Source of the DNA: Eubacteriales bacterium
GTDB lineage: Bacteria; Bacillota; Clostridia; Saccharofermentanales; UBA5734
Assembly (NCBI GenBank): GCA_028685755.1
Contig: JAQUDJ010000012.1
Span: 3,894 to 57,069 of the forward strand
Direction: 5' to 3'
DNA length: 53,176 nt
In this document: in pieces, positions 44,240 through 51,948 of the stretch
How the letters are laid out: every line of letters starts with the position of its first letter
Position numbering within the stretch: position 1 is the first letter of the stretch
The notes under the pieces: generated by a model
Told to the model about the DNA's origin: nothing
What the model saw: only the letters and a program-made list of their open reading frames with translations
Database searches by the model: none
Position numbers and translations under genes: made by a program

Positions 44240-45043
44240 ATGAATATTTATCTCCGAGAAATCAAGGCCAACTTTAAGTCTTTACTCGTCTGGTCAGCAA
44301 CAATGGTCTTTCTGGTACTTGCTGGCATGATGAAATACTCCGCCTTTCAAAAAACAGGCGAAGCCGTGAACGCGATGTTCAATCAAATGCCTGCTGGAAT
44401 ATTAGCCGTCATGGGTATTTCAGCTGATCAGGATTTAACCTCTGTCGGCGTTTTTTACAGTATATTTTTCCTTTATTTTTTACTCCTCATGACGGTTCAT
44501 AGTTCGATGCTTGGTGTGACAGTCATAGCTAAGGAGGAACGCGATAAAACCGCTGACTTCTTGCTCGTCAAACCCATTCGCAGATCGTGTGCCATCACAG
44601 CCAAAATCCTGGCAGCAATAACGCTCGTAATCGCTTACAACCTAGTGACGTTCATTTCGTCAGCCATGATCGTTAAGCCTTTTAATGACACAGGCACATC
44701 GTTGACTGGCCCCATTTTCTACTTAACCAGCTGCCTGCTCGTCATTCAGATATTATTTTTAGGCTTAGGACTTCTGTTTGGTGCATTAGCACGCACATCA
44801 GAAAAAGCATCAGGTATGGCAACTGCGGTCATTCTTGGCACATTTATCTTAAAAATTCTAATAGACCTCAAAGCGGATCTTGATTACCTCGATTTTCTAA
44901 CGCCTTTCCGATATTTTAAAGCGATTGATGTCATGTACAAACAGGAAATCTCAATTCCCTATGTCATCTTGAGCGTGGTGCTTGCAGGCACTGCTATGGC
45001 AGGAACATACTGGTTATATCAGAAACGTGATTTACACAGCTAA
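44240..45043 (+). CDS. ABC-2 type exporter, permease subunit 2
   Basis: 267 residues with about six membrane segments. The VIAKEERDKTADFLLVKPIRRSCAITAKI coupling region matches that of subunit 1. The end (WLYQKRDLHS) also parallels subunit 1 (WIYQRKDFHAV), supporting a duplication origin. AAAGGAG precedes the ATG. It is followed by a 35-codon membrane-peptide gene and a terminator. Confidence 0.88.
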   Translation: MNIYLREIKANFKSLLVWSATMVFLVLAGMMKYSAFQKTGEAVNAMFNQMPAGILAVMGISADQDLTSVGVFYSIFFLYFLLLMTVHSSMLGVTVIAKEERDKTADFLLVKPIRRSCAITAKILAAITLVIAYNLVTFISSAMIVKPFNDTGTSLTGPIFYLTSCLLVIQILFLGLGLLFGALARTSEKASGMATAVILGTFILKILIDLKADLDYLDFLTPFRYFKAIDVMYKQEISIPYVILSVVLAGTAMAGTYWLYQKRDLHS

Positions 45044-45104
45044 TAACCAATTATTTAAAAATACATGAAAAGCGATATACGAAATGGAAAGGGGGTCAAA
45101 TTAT

Positions 45105-45212
45105 ATGCGTAAACCGTGGTACAAAAAAATTCCGTGGTGGGGATGGGTTCTCATCATACTCGTTATTGTCGTAGGCGGATACATAAAACTTCAATGGTTC
45201 GGGATGCTATAA
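45105..45212 (+). CDS. 35-residue single-helix membrane peptide
   Basis: Reads MRKPWYKKIPWWGWVLIILV and continues to a total of 35 residues. A basic, Trp-rich start is followed by one membrane helix and a short tail. AAAGGGGG is 10 nt before the ATG, and an intrinsic terminator starts 15 bp after the stop, so this is a defined short gene. The N-terminal pattern resembles the anchor of larger Firmicutes surface proteins (basic KPWYKK then helix), so it may be a shortened relative of these. Lying 61 bp after the exporter genes, it could also be an accessory subunit. Function is unknown. Confidence 0.65.
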   Translation: MRKPWYKKIPWWGWVLIILVIVVGGYIKLQWFGML

Positions 45213-45227
45213 GATTAGCTAGTAAAA

Positions 45228-45264
45228 TAAAAGACTTGCTCTCCCCAAGAGGCAAGTCTTTTAA
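45228..45264 (+). terminator. Intrinsic terminator after the small membrane-peptide gene
   Basis: AAAAGACTTGC (from 45228) pairs with GCAAGTCTTTT (ending 45262), with an inner CTCT/AGAG pair, and ends in TTTTAA. It separates the exporter unit from the LacI regulon. Confidence 0.85.
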
Positions 45265-45309
45265 ATACAGTGCACTATTAAGCATGGATTTAAGAACTAA
45301 GGCGAATCC

Positions 45310-45338
45310 TTGACATCTTCTTGTGAGAATCATAAAGT
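45310..45338 (+). promoter_or_regulatory. Sigma-A promoter of the LacI-family regulator gene
   Basis: TTGACA (45310-45315), 17-bp spacer, TAAAGT (45333-45338). Start of transcription is expected at about 45345, within operator site A. Confidence 0.75.
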
Positions 45339-45342
45339 AATT

Positions 45343-45358
45343 TAAGGCACGTGCCCGT
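45343..45358. promoter_or_regulatory. Operator site A (regulator gene)
   Basis: TAAGGCACGTGCCCGT; its core GGCACGTGCC is a perfect palindrome with central CG. It aligns with sites B-E (consensus ACGGGCTCGAGCCCGT) and lies over the expected transcription start of the regulator gene, as expected for autoregulation. It is the most divergent of the five sites. Confidence 0.65.
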
Positions 45359-45379
45359 ATATGTATGAGGAAATGTCAA

Positions 45380-46399
45380 ATGCGAGTAACAATCAAGCAA
45401 ATAGCAGAAATTGCCGGAGTAGCCCGTTCAACTGTCGACAAAGTTATTAACGACCGACCAGGTGTAAGTGATGAAGTTCGCGATCGGGTACGCTATATTG
45501 CAAATGATTTGGGGTATGAAGCCAACATCATTGGTAAAGCATTAGCATTTCAAAATAAACAACTCGTAATCGCTGTCGTCATGCCGAATATTGATTTTAC
45601 AGTAGCTGCACGAGTAGGGATCGAAAAAGCCCTCCAAGAAGTCAAAGCTTTTGGGATTAGTATCGAATATTTTTTGACAAAGAATTACGATACAGCCCAA
45701 CAAATAAGTACACTAGATTATCTAATAACTAAAAAAGTCGCAGGCATTATGATTCGTCCAGTTGACGATATTGAGCTCAGAGATGCTGTACGAAACGTTG
45801 TTTCACACGGCATTCCGGTTGTGACATTTAATTCAGACTTGGTCGATAGTGGCCGACTCTGCTTTGTCGGTCAAGATTCGTTGAAAGCAGGTCGCGTTGC
45901 CGCTAATCTGATGGCGAAAATAATTAATAATCGTGGCAAAGTCGCCATCATCACAGGCTCTATGTCGTTAGCAGCCCTTGAATTACGTTTGGAAGGTTTT
46001 GCAACCTTAATTCAATCAAATTTCCCAATGATAGAAATTGTCGAAGTCGTTGAAACTCATGAAAACAAAATTATCACGTTTCAAAAAACACTTGATCTTT
46101 TGCAACGCCAAAATGACCTTGCAGGCCTCTATATTACTGGCGGCCCGATGGCAGAAGTCGGCAAAGCAATAAAAATGCTCGGCTTGACTAAGTCATTAAA
46201 GGTTGTCTGCTTTGACTTATATCCAGAAGTAATCGAATTGCTTAATGAGGGCGTAGTCGATTTTACAATCGACCAAGATCCGATCGCGCAAGGATACATT
46301 CCGATCAAAGTAATTTTTGAATATTTATTCAACAATAAAAAGCCTGAACAGGAATTCATCTCTACAACGGTTGAAATCCGCGAAAAAGAGAGTTTGTAA
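45380..46399 (+). CDS. LacI-family transcriptional regulator of the sugar regulon
   Basis: 339 residues. An N-terminal LacI helix-turn-helix (VTIKQIAEIAGVARSTVDKVIND, residues about 3-25) leads into a hinge (GYEANIIGKALA). A ribose-binding-protein-like sensor domain follows (about 60-339). It should be a dimer, binding a sugar or sugar-like effector. AGGA is about 10 nt before the ATG at 45380; an in-frame ATG at 45365 is too close to this site. Five matching palindromes lie upstream of it and of the two following units, which is the basis for assigning it as their regulator. Confidence 0.92.
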   Translation: MRVTIKQIAEIAGVARSTVDKVINDRPGVSDEVRDRVRYIANDLGYEANIIGKALAFQNKQLVIAVVMPNIDFTVAARVGIEKALQEVKAFGISIEYFLTKNYDTAQQISTLDYLITKKVAGIMIRPVDDIELRDAVRNVVSHGIPVVTFNSDLVDSGRLCFVGQDSLKAGRVAANLMAKIINNRGKVAIITGSMSLAALELRLEGFATLIQSNFPMIEIVEVVETHENKIITFQKTLDLLQRQNDLAGLYITGGPMAEVGKAIKMLGLTKSLKVVCFDLYPEVIELLNEGVVDFTIDQDPIAQGYIPIKVIFEYLFNNKKPEQEFISTTVEIREKESL

Positions 46400-46414
46400 A
46401 AATATTTAATCAAA

Positions 46415-46430
46415 ACGGGCGCGAGCCCGT
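46415..46430. promoter_or_regulatory. Operator site B
   Basis: ACGGGCGCGAGCCCGT: arms ACGGGC/GCCCGT are perfectly inverted around GCGA. It lies 15 bp after the regulator stop and touches a possible -35 box (TTGCAT 46430-46435; TATGTT 46453-46458 after 17 bp). Shared flank TATTTnnnCA with sites C and E. Confidence 0.75.
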
Positions 46431-46576
46431 TGCATTTTTAATATGTTTGTTGTATGTTATAAATATCGAAGAACTTTCTGCTAATATGCACAACAATTTC
46501 CAAATAATCCCCATATCATTGGACAATAGCAATTAATCGCTCACGAATTCTAATTAAACCAATTTATTTGGGCACA

Positions 46577-46592
46577 ACGGGCTCGAGCCCGT
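46577..46592. promoter_or_regulatory. Operator site C, perfect 16-bp palindrome
   Basis: ACGGGCTCGAGCCCGT is a perfect palindrome centred on CG, about 30 bp before the dehydrogenase gene at 46622 and 162 bp (centre to centre) from site B. With its flanks it matches site E at 29 of 32 positions (46563-46594 against 49180-49211). Confidence 0.85.
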
Positions 46593-46621
46593 AATAAATA
46601 ATATTTAAAGAGGTAGATCAA

Positions 46622-47800
46622 ATGCTTAATGGTGAAAGAAAATTGAATCGTCCTTTGCGCTGGGCCATGATCGGCGGTGGCCGTCTTGGACAAGTTGGGT
46701 ACAAGCATCGTACTGGTGCGTTGCGCGACAATACTGCGTATCAGTTAGTTGCAAATGCCTTTGACATCGACCCTGCCCGTGGTAAAGATTTCGGTATGAA
46801 CCTGGGTGTTGTTGAATCCCGTTGTTATCCCGATTACAAAACCATGATCTCTGAAGAAGCTAAACGCACAGACGGCATTGAAGTCGTTTCAATTGCTACA
46901 CCAAATGGCACACATTATCAGATCACAAAAGACTGTCTGAATGCAGGCCTTCATGTCATTTGCGAAAAGCCCTTCGTCTTTACCGTAGAACAAGCAATCG
47001 AACTCAAAGAACTTGCGATCGCCAAAGGCAAAGTCATCGGAATTACCTATGGATTCTCAGGACACCCGCTGCTCCTCCAGATGCGTCAAATGGTCGCCAA
47101 TGGCGATATTGGTGACGTCCGCATGGTCGATTTAAGCTACGCACACGGCTTCAATGCAACAGACAGTGCTGACAAAACCAGTGATGCCCAAAAGTGGCGT
47201 GTTGACCCCAAAATCGCCGGTCCGAGCTTTGTGCTCGGCGATTTGTCGACACACACTTATTACATGTCTGAACTGATTTTACCCCACATGAAAATCAAAA
47301 AGCTGTTATGCGATCGTCAGAGCTTCATCCCATCCCGCGCACCACTTGAAGACAATGCCTATGTACTCATGCATTACGATAACGGTGCAGTTGGCCGCTT
47401 GTGGGCTTCATCCGTTAATGCGGGCAGCATGGATTCACAGTGGATTCGAATCGTTGGATCAAAAGCAAGTTTAGTGTGGACAGATAATTATCCGAACGAA
47501 CTGCGTGTGGAAGTTCAAGGCGAACCGATCCAGACACTTTCACATGGTATGCCATATTTATATCCAGAAGCCTTGTCAGACGAACGTTTTGGCGCATTAC
47601 ACACGGAAGGTCTCGGCGATTCCTGGGCAAATATCTATCTGAAGTTCGCAGTCGCAATAGATGCCAAAAATCGCGGCGATGAAGCGGCTTTAGCTAAAAT
47701 GGTTTATCCGGATATCGATGCAGGTATCGAGGGTGTGCGTTGGATTGCTAATTGTGTTAAATCAGCAGACGCTGGTTCAGCATGGGTCGATTTCGAATAA
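46622..47800 (+). CDS. Gfo/Idh/MocA family dehydrogenase of the LacI regulon
   Basis: 392 residues. The Rossmann motif MIGGGRLGQVGYKH is near residues 16-29, CEKPFVFT holds the EKP lysine, and the C-terminal substrate domain includes PSFVLGDLSTHTYYM. Members oxidise myo-inositol, scyllo-inositol, or C3 of glucosides with NAD; the substrate is unknown here. GAGGTAGATCAA precedes the ATG. Two operator sites flank its 222-bp upstream region. A TIM-barrel isomerase follows 58 bp downstream, a recurrent pairing in inositol catabolism and in 3-keto-glycoside cleavage. Confidence 0.92.
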   Translation: MLNGERKLNRPLRWAMIGGGRLGQVGYKHRTGALRDNTAYQLVANAFDIDPARGKDFGMNLGVVESRCYPDYKTMISEEAKRTDGIEVVSIATPNGTHYQITKDCLNAGLHVICEKPFVFTVEQAIELKELAIAKGKVIGITYGFSGHPLLLQMRQMVANGDIGDVRMVDLSYAHGFNATDSADKTSDAQKWRVDPKIAGPSFVLGDLSTHTYYMSELILPHMKIKKLLCDRQSFIPSRAPLEDNAYVLMHYDNGAVGRLWASSVNAGSMDSQWIRIVGSKASLVWTDNYPNELRVEVQGEPIQTLSHGMPYLYPEALSDERFGALHTEGLGDSWANIYLKFAVAIDAKNRGDEAALAKMVYPDIDAGIEGVRWIANCVKSADAGSAWVDFE

Positions 47801-47858
47801 TTTACAGCGGATAGAATCGAACAAGTCGATTTGACGCCATTATTGGAGGAATAAAAAT

Positions 47859-48800
47859 ATGAAACTTGCAATTTGCACAGACGCATATGGTAACTTGCCA
47901 TACACCGAAATGCTCGACAAAGTAAAATCACTCGGCATTGATGGCGTCGAAATGACAGCAGGCGGCTGGGGTGGCTGCCCACACTTAAACCGTACCGAAC
48001 TTCTCAATGATCCAGCTAAACTTAAAGCCTTTCAAGCCGAACTTGACAAACGAGGCATGGAAATCTCCGCTTTGAATTGCTCTGGCAACCCGTTAAGCCC
48101 TGGCGAAATGGGTGAAAAGCATACAACAAGTACGTACGAAACAGTTGAACTTGCAGGCAAACTCGGCGTCAAAAGAATCGTTATGATGTCCGGCTGTCCC
48201 GCAGGAGCCCCAGGCGATCAAACCCCGAACTGGATCACATCAACGGTATCCTGGCCGGATTACATGGCGCCAGCCCTCGAATATCAGTGGAATGAAGTTG
48301 CGATTCCGTGGTGGAAGAAATTTGTCGAACATTGTAAAGTCCATGGCGTGAATCAAATTGCGATTGAAGAGTTCCCCTGCATGATCGTTTACAACCCAGA
48401 AACCCTGTGGAAATTGCGCAACGCTGTTGATCCAATCGTCGGGATCAATCTTGACCCGTCGCATTTGTTGATCATGGGTGCTGACCCGATTGCCTCCGCG
48501 AGAGCGCTCAAAGGCGCCATCTACTATATTCATGGCAAAGATGTGCGGATTGAACGTGGTCTAGCGGACGTGAATGGCTTGCTCGAAACTAAACCCGTCA
48601 CAGACTGTGAAAATCGTTACTGGAATTACGTTGCCGTTGGATGTGGCAAAGACCTCCAGTGGTGGAAAGAATTCTTCTCTGTCTGTCACATGGTCGGCTA
48701 CGACGGATACGTATCCCTCGAAATGGAAGATCTAACAATGACCATGGAAGCCGGTATCAGAACATCAGTTGATGCCCTCAAGCAGACCATCAGTGTGTAA
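47859..48800 (+). CDS. Sugar phosphate isomerase/epimerase family TIM-barrel protein
   Basis: 313 residues of the AP-endonuclease-2-like TIM-barrel family. Metal-site residues are visible: Glu in IAIEEFPC, Asp/His in INLDPSHLL, His in YIHGKDVRIE and Glu in VSLEMEDLT. Family members act as epimerases, isomerases, inosose dehydratases or glycoside-cleaving lyases. Paired with the upstream dehydrogenase it probably processes the oxidised intermediate. GGAGG lies before the ATG. It ends at a terminator (48850), so the dehydrogenase and isomerase are separate from the transporter transcript. Confidence 0.92.
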   Translation: MKLAICTDAYGNLPYTEMLDKVKSLGIDGVEMTAGGWGGCPHLNRTELLNDPAKLKAFQAELDKRGMEISALNCSGNPLSPGEMGEKHTTSTYETVELAGKLGVKRIVMMSGCPAGAPGDQTPNWITSTVSWPDYMAPALEYQWNEVAIPWWKKFVEHCKVHGVNQIAIEEFPCMIVYNPETLWKLRNAVDPIVGINLDPSHLLIMGADPIASARALKGAIYYIHGKDVRIERGLADVNGLLETKPVTDCENRYWNYVAVGCGKDLQWWKEFFSVCHMVGYDGYVSLEMEDLTMTMEAGIRTSVDALKQTISV

Positions 48801-48849
48801 TCCCTGCGATTATATCAACTTGAATTAGCCTCCATTCTTTTTTCTCCAT

Positions 48850-48893
48850 AAGGGCTGGACAATTGGTAGATTGTTCGGCCCTTTATATTTTCC
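48850..48893 (+). terminator. Intrinsic terminator after the TIM-barrel gene
   Basis: AAGGGCTGGACAAT (48850-48863) pairs with ATTGTTCGGCCCTT (48870-48883) using two G-U pairs, followed by TATATTTTCCC. Confidence 0.75.
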
Positions 48894-48963
48894 CTTCCAT
48901 TCAGCAATGTGCACAAAAATGATTGAAAAACGAAGTGCAAATTGTCAATTTAAACAAAATGTG

Positions 48964-48993
48964 TTGACAAGACAGGCGGTTGACACGTATATT
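48964..48993 (+). promoter_or_regulatory. Promoter of the sugar ABC transporter operon
   Basis: TTGACA (48964-48969), 18-bp spacer, TATATT (48988-48993). The expected start, near 49000, is the first base of operator site D, so bound repressor would block initiation. A second TTGACA at 48980 has no matching -10. Confidence 0.65.
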
Positions 48994-48999
48994 TGTCTA

Positions 49000-49015
49000 A
49001 AGGGCTCGAGCCCGT
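49000..49015. promoter_or_regulatory. Operator site D
   Basis: AAGGGCTCGAGCCCGT, one base from the perfect 16-bp palindrome, placed at the expected transcription start of the transporter operon. Confidence 0.8.
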
Positions 49016-49193
49016 AACTATTTTTAACAACTGTAAATTTCATGTAGACTGAACTTATATCGGAATTATTGTCTCGCTATTTTGCAGATTACATCAATAA
49101 ATAAATATTATTAGTGAGCTAATCTCCCGATAATCGAAGATGATCAAAAAAACATCGAAGTGAAGTTCTGACAGATATTTTTATTTGGCCAAA

Positions 49194-49209
49194 ACGGGCA
49201 CGAGCCCGT
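49194..49209. promoter_or_regulatory. Operator site E
   Basis: ACGGGCACGAGCCCGT, one mismatch from the perfect palindrome, 194 bp from site D (centre to centre) and about 98 bp before the binding-protein gene. Its left flank TTTATTTGG is identical to that of site C. Confidence 0.8.
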
Positions 49210-49306
49210 AAAGTTGTTTAGAGTTTGTCGCTGGTTCTAGAGGAGTCACCAAAATGGTCAGCGATAGATTTTAATAAAGCCTATAATATTTTGAGGAGGA
49301 ACAACC

Positions 49307-50323
49307 ATGTCAAACAAGAAACTCTTAGCTCTCGTCCTGGTTATCGCTCTCGGCGTTGCAATGCTCGCTGGTTGCGCACAGACCGCAACAACCGCTGCCC
49401 CAGCTGCCGGTGAAACCGAAGCTACCACGGCTGCACCTGCTGCACCTGCTGAAAAGAAAGTTGTCGGCGTCATGATCGGCGACATGTCCGCTCAATTCCA
49501 TGCCTACATTATGGACGGCATGAAAAAGGAAGCTGAAAAGTATCCGGACGTCGAATTCGTCTATGTTGACGGCAAATTCGACCCAAACGTTCAAATGGGT
49601 CAGGCAGAAAACTTCATCGCTGAAGCTGTTGACGCCATCGTCTACATCCCAGGTGACGCTGCTGCTGCTAAAAACCTCGTTGACAAAGTTTCTACTGCAG
49701 GCATCCCACTGATCGGTGTTAACACTGAAGTACTCCCAGAAGACATGGACAAATTGACCTCTTATGCTGGTTCGGTCACCATCGAATCCGGTATCCTGCT
49801 CGGCGAAGCTTTCGCTAAAGTCATGGGTGGCAAAGCCAACATGATCGAACTCCAAGGATTTTACGGACATGAACCGCAGATCATGCGTCATGAAGGTATC
49901 CTCGAAGCATTCAAGAGCTTCCCGGACATGAAGATCCTCAAAGAAGATTCAGGCGAATGGAACCGTGACAAAGCCATGCAGAAAATGGAAAACATCATCA
50001 ACTCTGACCTCAATGGTAAGTTTGATGCCGTTATCTGCCACAACGACGAAATGGCCATCGGCGCAATGAAAGCTCTCGAAGCAGCTGGTATGCTCGACAA
50101 AGTCAAAGTTGCTGGTATCGATGCCACACCTGAAGCCCTCAAGTACATGAAGGAAGGCAAAATCGCCTTCACCGTTTTCCAAGATGCACGCGGCCAGGGC
50201 GCCAAAGGTATCGAAATCGCAGTCAAAGTTATTAACGGCGAAACAGTTGAAAAACGCTACACCATCCCTTACGTCACGGTTATGCCGGAAGAAGCTGACA
50301 AGTACTTAGCTCTCTACGAATAA
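49307..50323 (+). CDS. Sugar ABC transporter substrate-binding lipoprotein (RbsB-like)
   Basis: 338 residues. The lipoprotein signal MSNKKLLALVLVIALGVAML ends in lipobox LAGC, followed by an Ala/Thr/Pro/Glu-rich linker (about residues 25-48) and a type I periplasmic-binding fold (VVGVMIGDMSAQFHAYIMDG onward). It binds a sugar or polyol outside the membrane for import. AGGAGG precedes the ATG. Codon use and the strong ribosome binding site suggest high expression. It leads the transporter operon, followed by a stable hairpin, the ATPase and the permease. Confidence 0.95.
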   Translation: MSNKKLLALVLVIALGVAMLAGCAQTATTAAPAAGETEATTAAPAAPAEKKVVGVMIGDMSAQFHAYIMDGMKKEAEKYPDVEFVYVDGKFDPNVQMGQAENFIAEAVDAIVYIPGDAAAAKNLVDKVSTAGIPLIGVNTEVLPEDMDKLTSYAGSVTIESGILLGEAFAKVMGGKANMIELQGFYGHEPQIMRHEGILEAFKSFPDMKILKEDSGEWNRDKAMQKMENIINSDLNGKFDAVICHNDEMAIGAMKALEAAGMLDKVKVAGIDATPEALKYMKEGKIAFTVFQDARGQGAKGIEIAVKVINGETVEKRYTIPYVTVMPEEADKYLALYE

Positions 50324-50357
50324 TCTGAACGTATAGTGTAACTTAATTGATCAATGA

Positions 50358-50385
50358 GGGGTGCCAGCCATCTGGCTGGCACCCC
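50358..50385 (+). other. Perfect 12-bp hairpin between binding-protein and ATPase genes
   Basis: GGGGTGCCAGCC (50358-50369), loop ATCT, GGCTGGCACCCC (50374-50385). No T run follows. This is the usual form of an RNA-stabilising or processing element that lets the binding protein be made in excess over the membrane components. Confidence 0.85.
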
Positions 50386-50409
50386 ATTCTATTAGGAAAA
50401 GAGTATTCC

Positions 50410-51906
50410 ATGGAAGAACAATATATTTTGGAAATGGTTGATATCTCAAAAAGCTTTCCTGGAGTTCAAGCTCTTAAAGGTGCCGGAATTAAAGTCCGTA
50501 AGGGTTCTGTTCATGCACTTATGGGAGAAAACGGTGCCGGGAAATCAACACTGATGAAAATTCTGGGCGGCTTACAACCGGCTGATTCAGGGAAAATCAT
50601 CCTCAAAGGTCAAGAAGTCTCTTTTTCTAGTCCGAGTGAATCGTTGAAAAATAAAATATCAATGATTCATCAAGAATTGACATCTATACCACACATGACC
50701 GTTGCGGAGAATATTTACCTCGGTCGCGAACCACTAGCTGGTAAGGTATTTGTCAAAGATAGCGATCAAAATGCTCGTGCTACAGAATTATTGCAAGGTC
50801 TAGGTATCCAAATCGATCCCAAAATCAAAATGGTGCGCCTTTCAATTGCTCAGATGCAATTAATTGAAATAGCTAAAGCAATATCATATAACTCAGAAAT
50901 AATCATTATGGACGAACCGACGTCTGCGATCACGGAACGAGAAGTGGAACATCTTTACACCATGATCCGGAACCTGACAAAAAAGGGCGTCGCAGTTATC
51001 TATATTTCGCATAAGCTGAACGAAATTTTCAACATCGCTGATGAAGTAACGGTCATGCGCGATGGCGAGTATGTAAATACTAAGAAAATTGAAGAATTGA
51101 CCCGCCAGGATATCATTTCGATGATGGTCGGCCGTGAATTGACCCATATGTTTCCTAAAGTTGAAGTTGAAATCGGCGAGCCGGTTCTCGAAGTAAAAAA
51201 CTTAACCCGAGCTGGAAAATTCAATAATATTTCCTTCACTTTACATAAAGGGGAAATCTTAGGACTTGCTGGGTTGATGGGCGCTGGCCGTACGGAAGTT
51301 ATGGAGAGTCTTTTTGGATTAGTTCCTGCTAACTCTGGTGAGGTATTGATCAAAGGCAAACCGGTAAACATTAAAAGTGCCTCGGATGCCAAGAAAAATG
51401 GGTTAGCCTTCATCACTGAAGACCGCAAGCTAACTGGACTTTTTTTACCACACTCCGTTAAAGACAACATTATCGCTGCCAGTCTCGATCGGTTTGTAGT
51501 TGGCGGGATTTTCATGAATGAGAAATCAGTGAACGGAATTTGTGAAGATCAGAAGAAACTGTTGCGAATCAAAACGCCAACGATTGAACAGAAAGTCAAA
51601 AACTTATCGGGTGGCAATCAACAGAAGGTTCTCCTAGCTAAATGGCTTCTAACAGACGCAGATATTATTATCCTCGATGAACCAACCCGTGGTATCGATG
51701 TTGGCGCAAAATCAGAAATTCATGCGCTCATGGGTGAACTCGTCAAGACCGGTAAGTCTGTCATCATGATTTCTTCAGAATTACCTGAAATACTTGGAAT
51801 GAGTGATCGAATTATTGTCATGCATGAAGGTAAACTCACGGGAGAAGTCAGTCGCCAGGACGCAACTCAGGATGTTCTGATGAGTTTTGCAACCGGTACG
51901 ATCTAA
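50410..51906 (+). CDS. Sugar ABC transporter ATP-binding protein, double ATPase (RbsA-like)
   Basis: 498 residues with two nucleotide-binding halves. The first has Walker A GENGAGKST and Walker B IIIMDEPTSAI. The second has the degenerate P-loop GLMGAGRTE, the signature LSGGNQQKVLLAKWL and Walker B IIILDEPTRGIDVG. This is the RbsA/MglA/XylG layout. The frame is open to 50347 through the hairpin, but the ATG at 50410 with AGAG upstream gives the family N-terminus. It is the second gene of the operon; the permease follows. Confidence 0.95.
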   Translation: MEEQYILEMVDISKSFPGVQALKGAGIKVRKGSVHALMGENGAGKSTLMKILGGLQPADSGKIILKGQEVSFSSPSESLKNKISMIHQELTSIPHMTVAENIYLGREPLAGKVFVKDSDQNARATELLQGLGIQIDPKIKMVRLSIAQMQLIEIAKAISYNSEIIIMDEPTSAITEREVEHLYTMIRNLTKKGVAVIYISHKLNEIFNIADEVTVMRDGEYVNTKKIEELTRQDIISMMVGRELTHMFPKVEVEIGEPVLEVKNLTRAGKFNNISFTLHKGEILGLAGLMGAGRTEVMESLFGLVPANSGEVLIKGKPVNIKSASDAKKNGLAFITEDRKLTGLFLPHSVKDNIIAASLDRFVVGGIFMNEKSVNGICEDQKKLLRIKTPTIEQKVKNLSGGNQQKVLLAKWLLTDADIIILDEPTRGIDVGAKSEIHALMGELVKTGKSVIMISSELPEILGMSDRIIVMHEGKLTGEVSRQDATQDVLMSFATGTI

Positions 51907-51948
51907 TCGAAATTCTGAGATATGATTCAAAATATGAGGAGTAAAAGT

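Larger units (their letters stand above)
48801..49306. promoter_or_regulatory. 506-bp regulatory region before the sugar transporter operon
   Basis: No gene seen. Contents in order: terminator of the upstream unit (48850-48893); a 13-bp palindrome AAATTGTCAATTT (48939-48951); a promoter with operator site D (48964-49015); an AT-rich stretch with no clear element; operator site E (49194-49209); then a leader of about 95 nt to the binding-protein gene with GAGGAGG. There is no convincing open reading frame with a ribosome binding site. Confidence 0.7.

Noticed and set aside
46415-46430. Operator site B as an ordinary terminator of the regulator gene
   Set aside because: The stem is only 6 bp around 4 nt and the T run is interrupted and distant (TTGCATTTTTA). 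The match to four other sites in regulatory positions favours an operator, though a dual role is not excluded.
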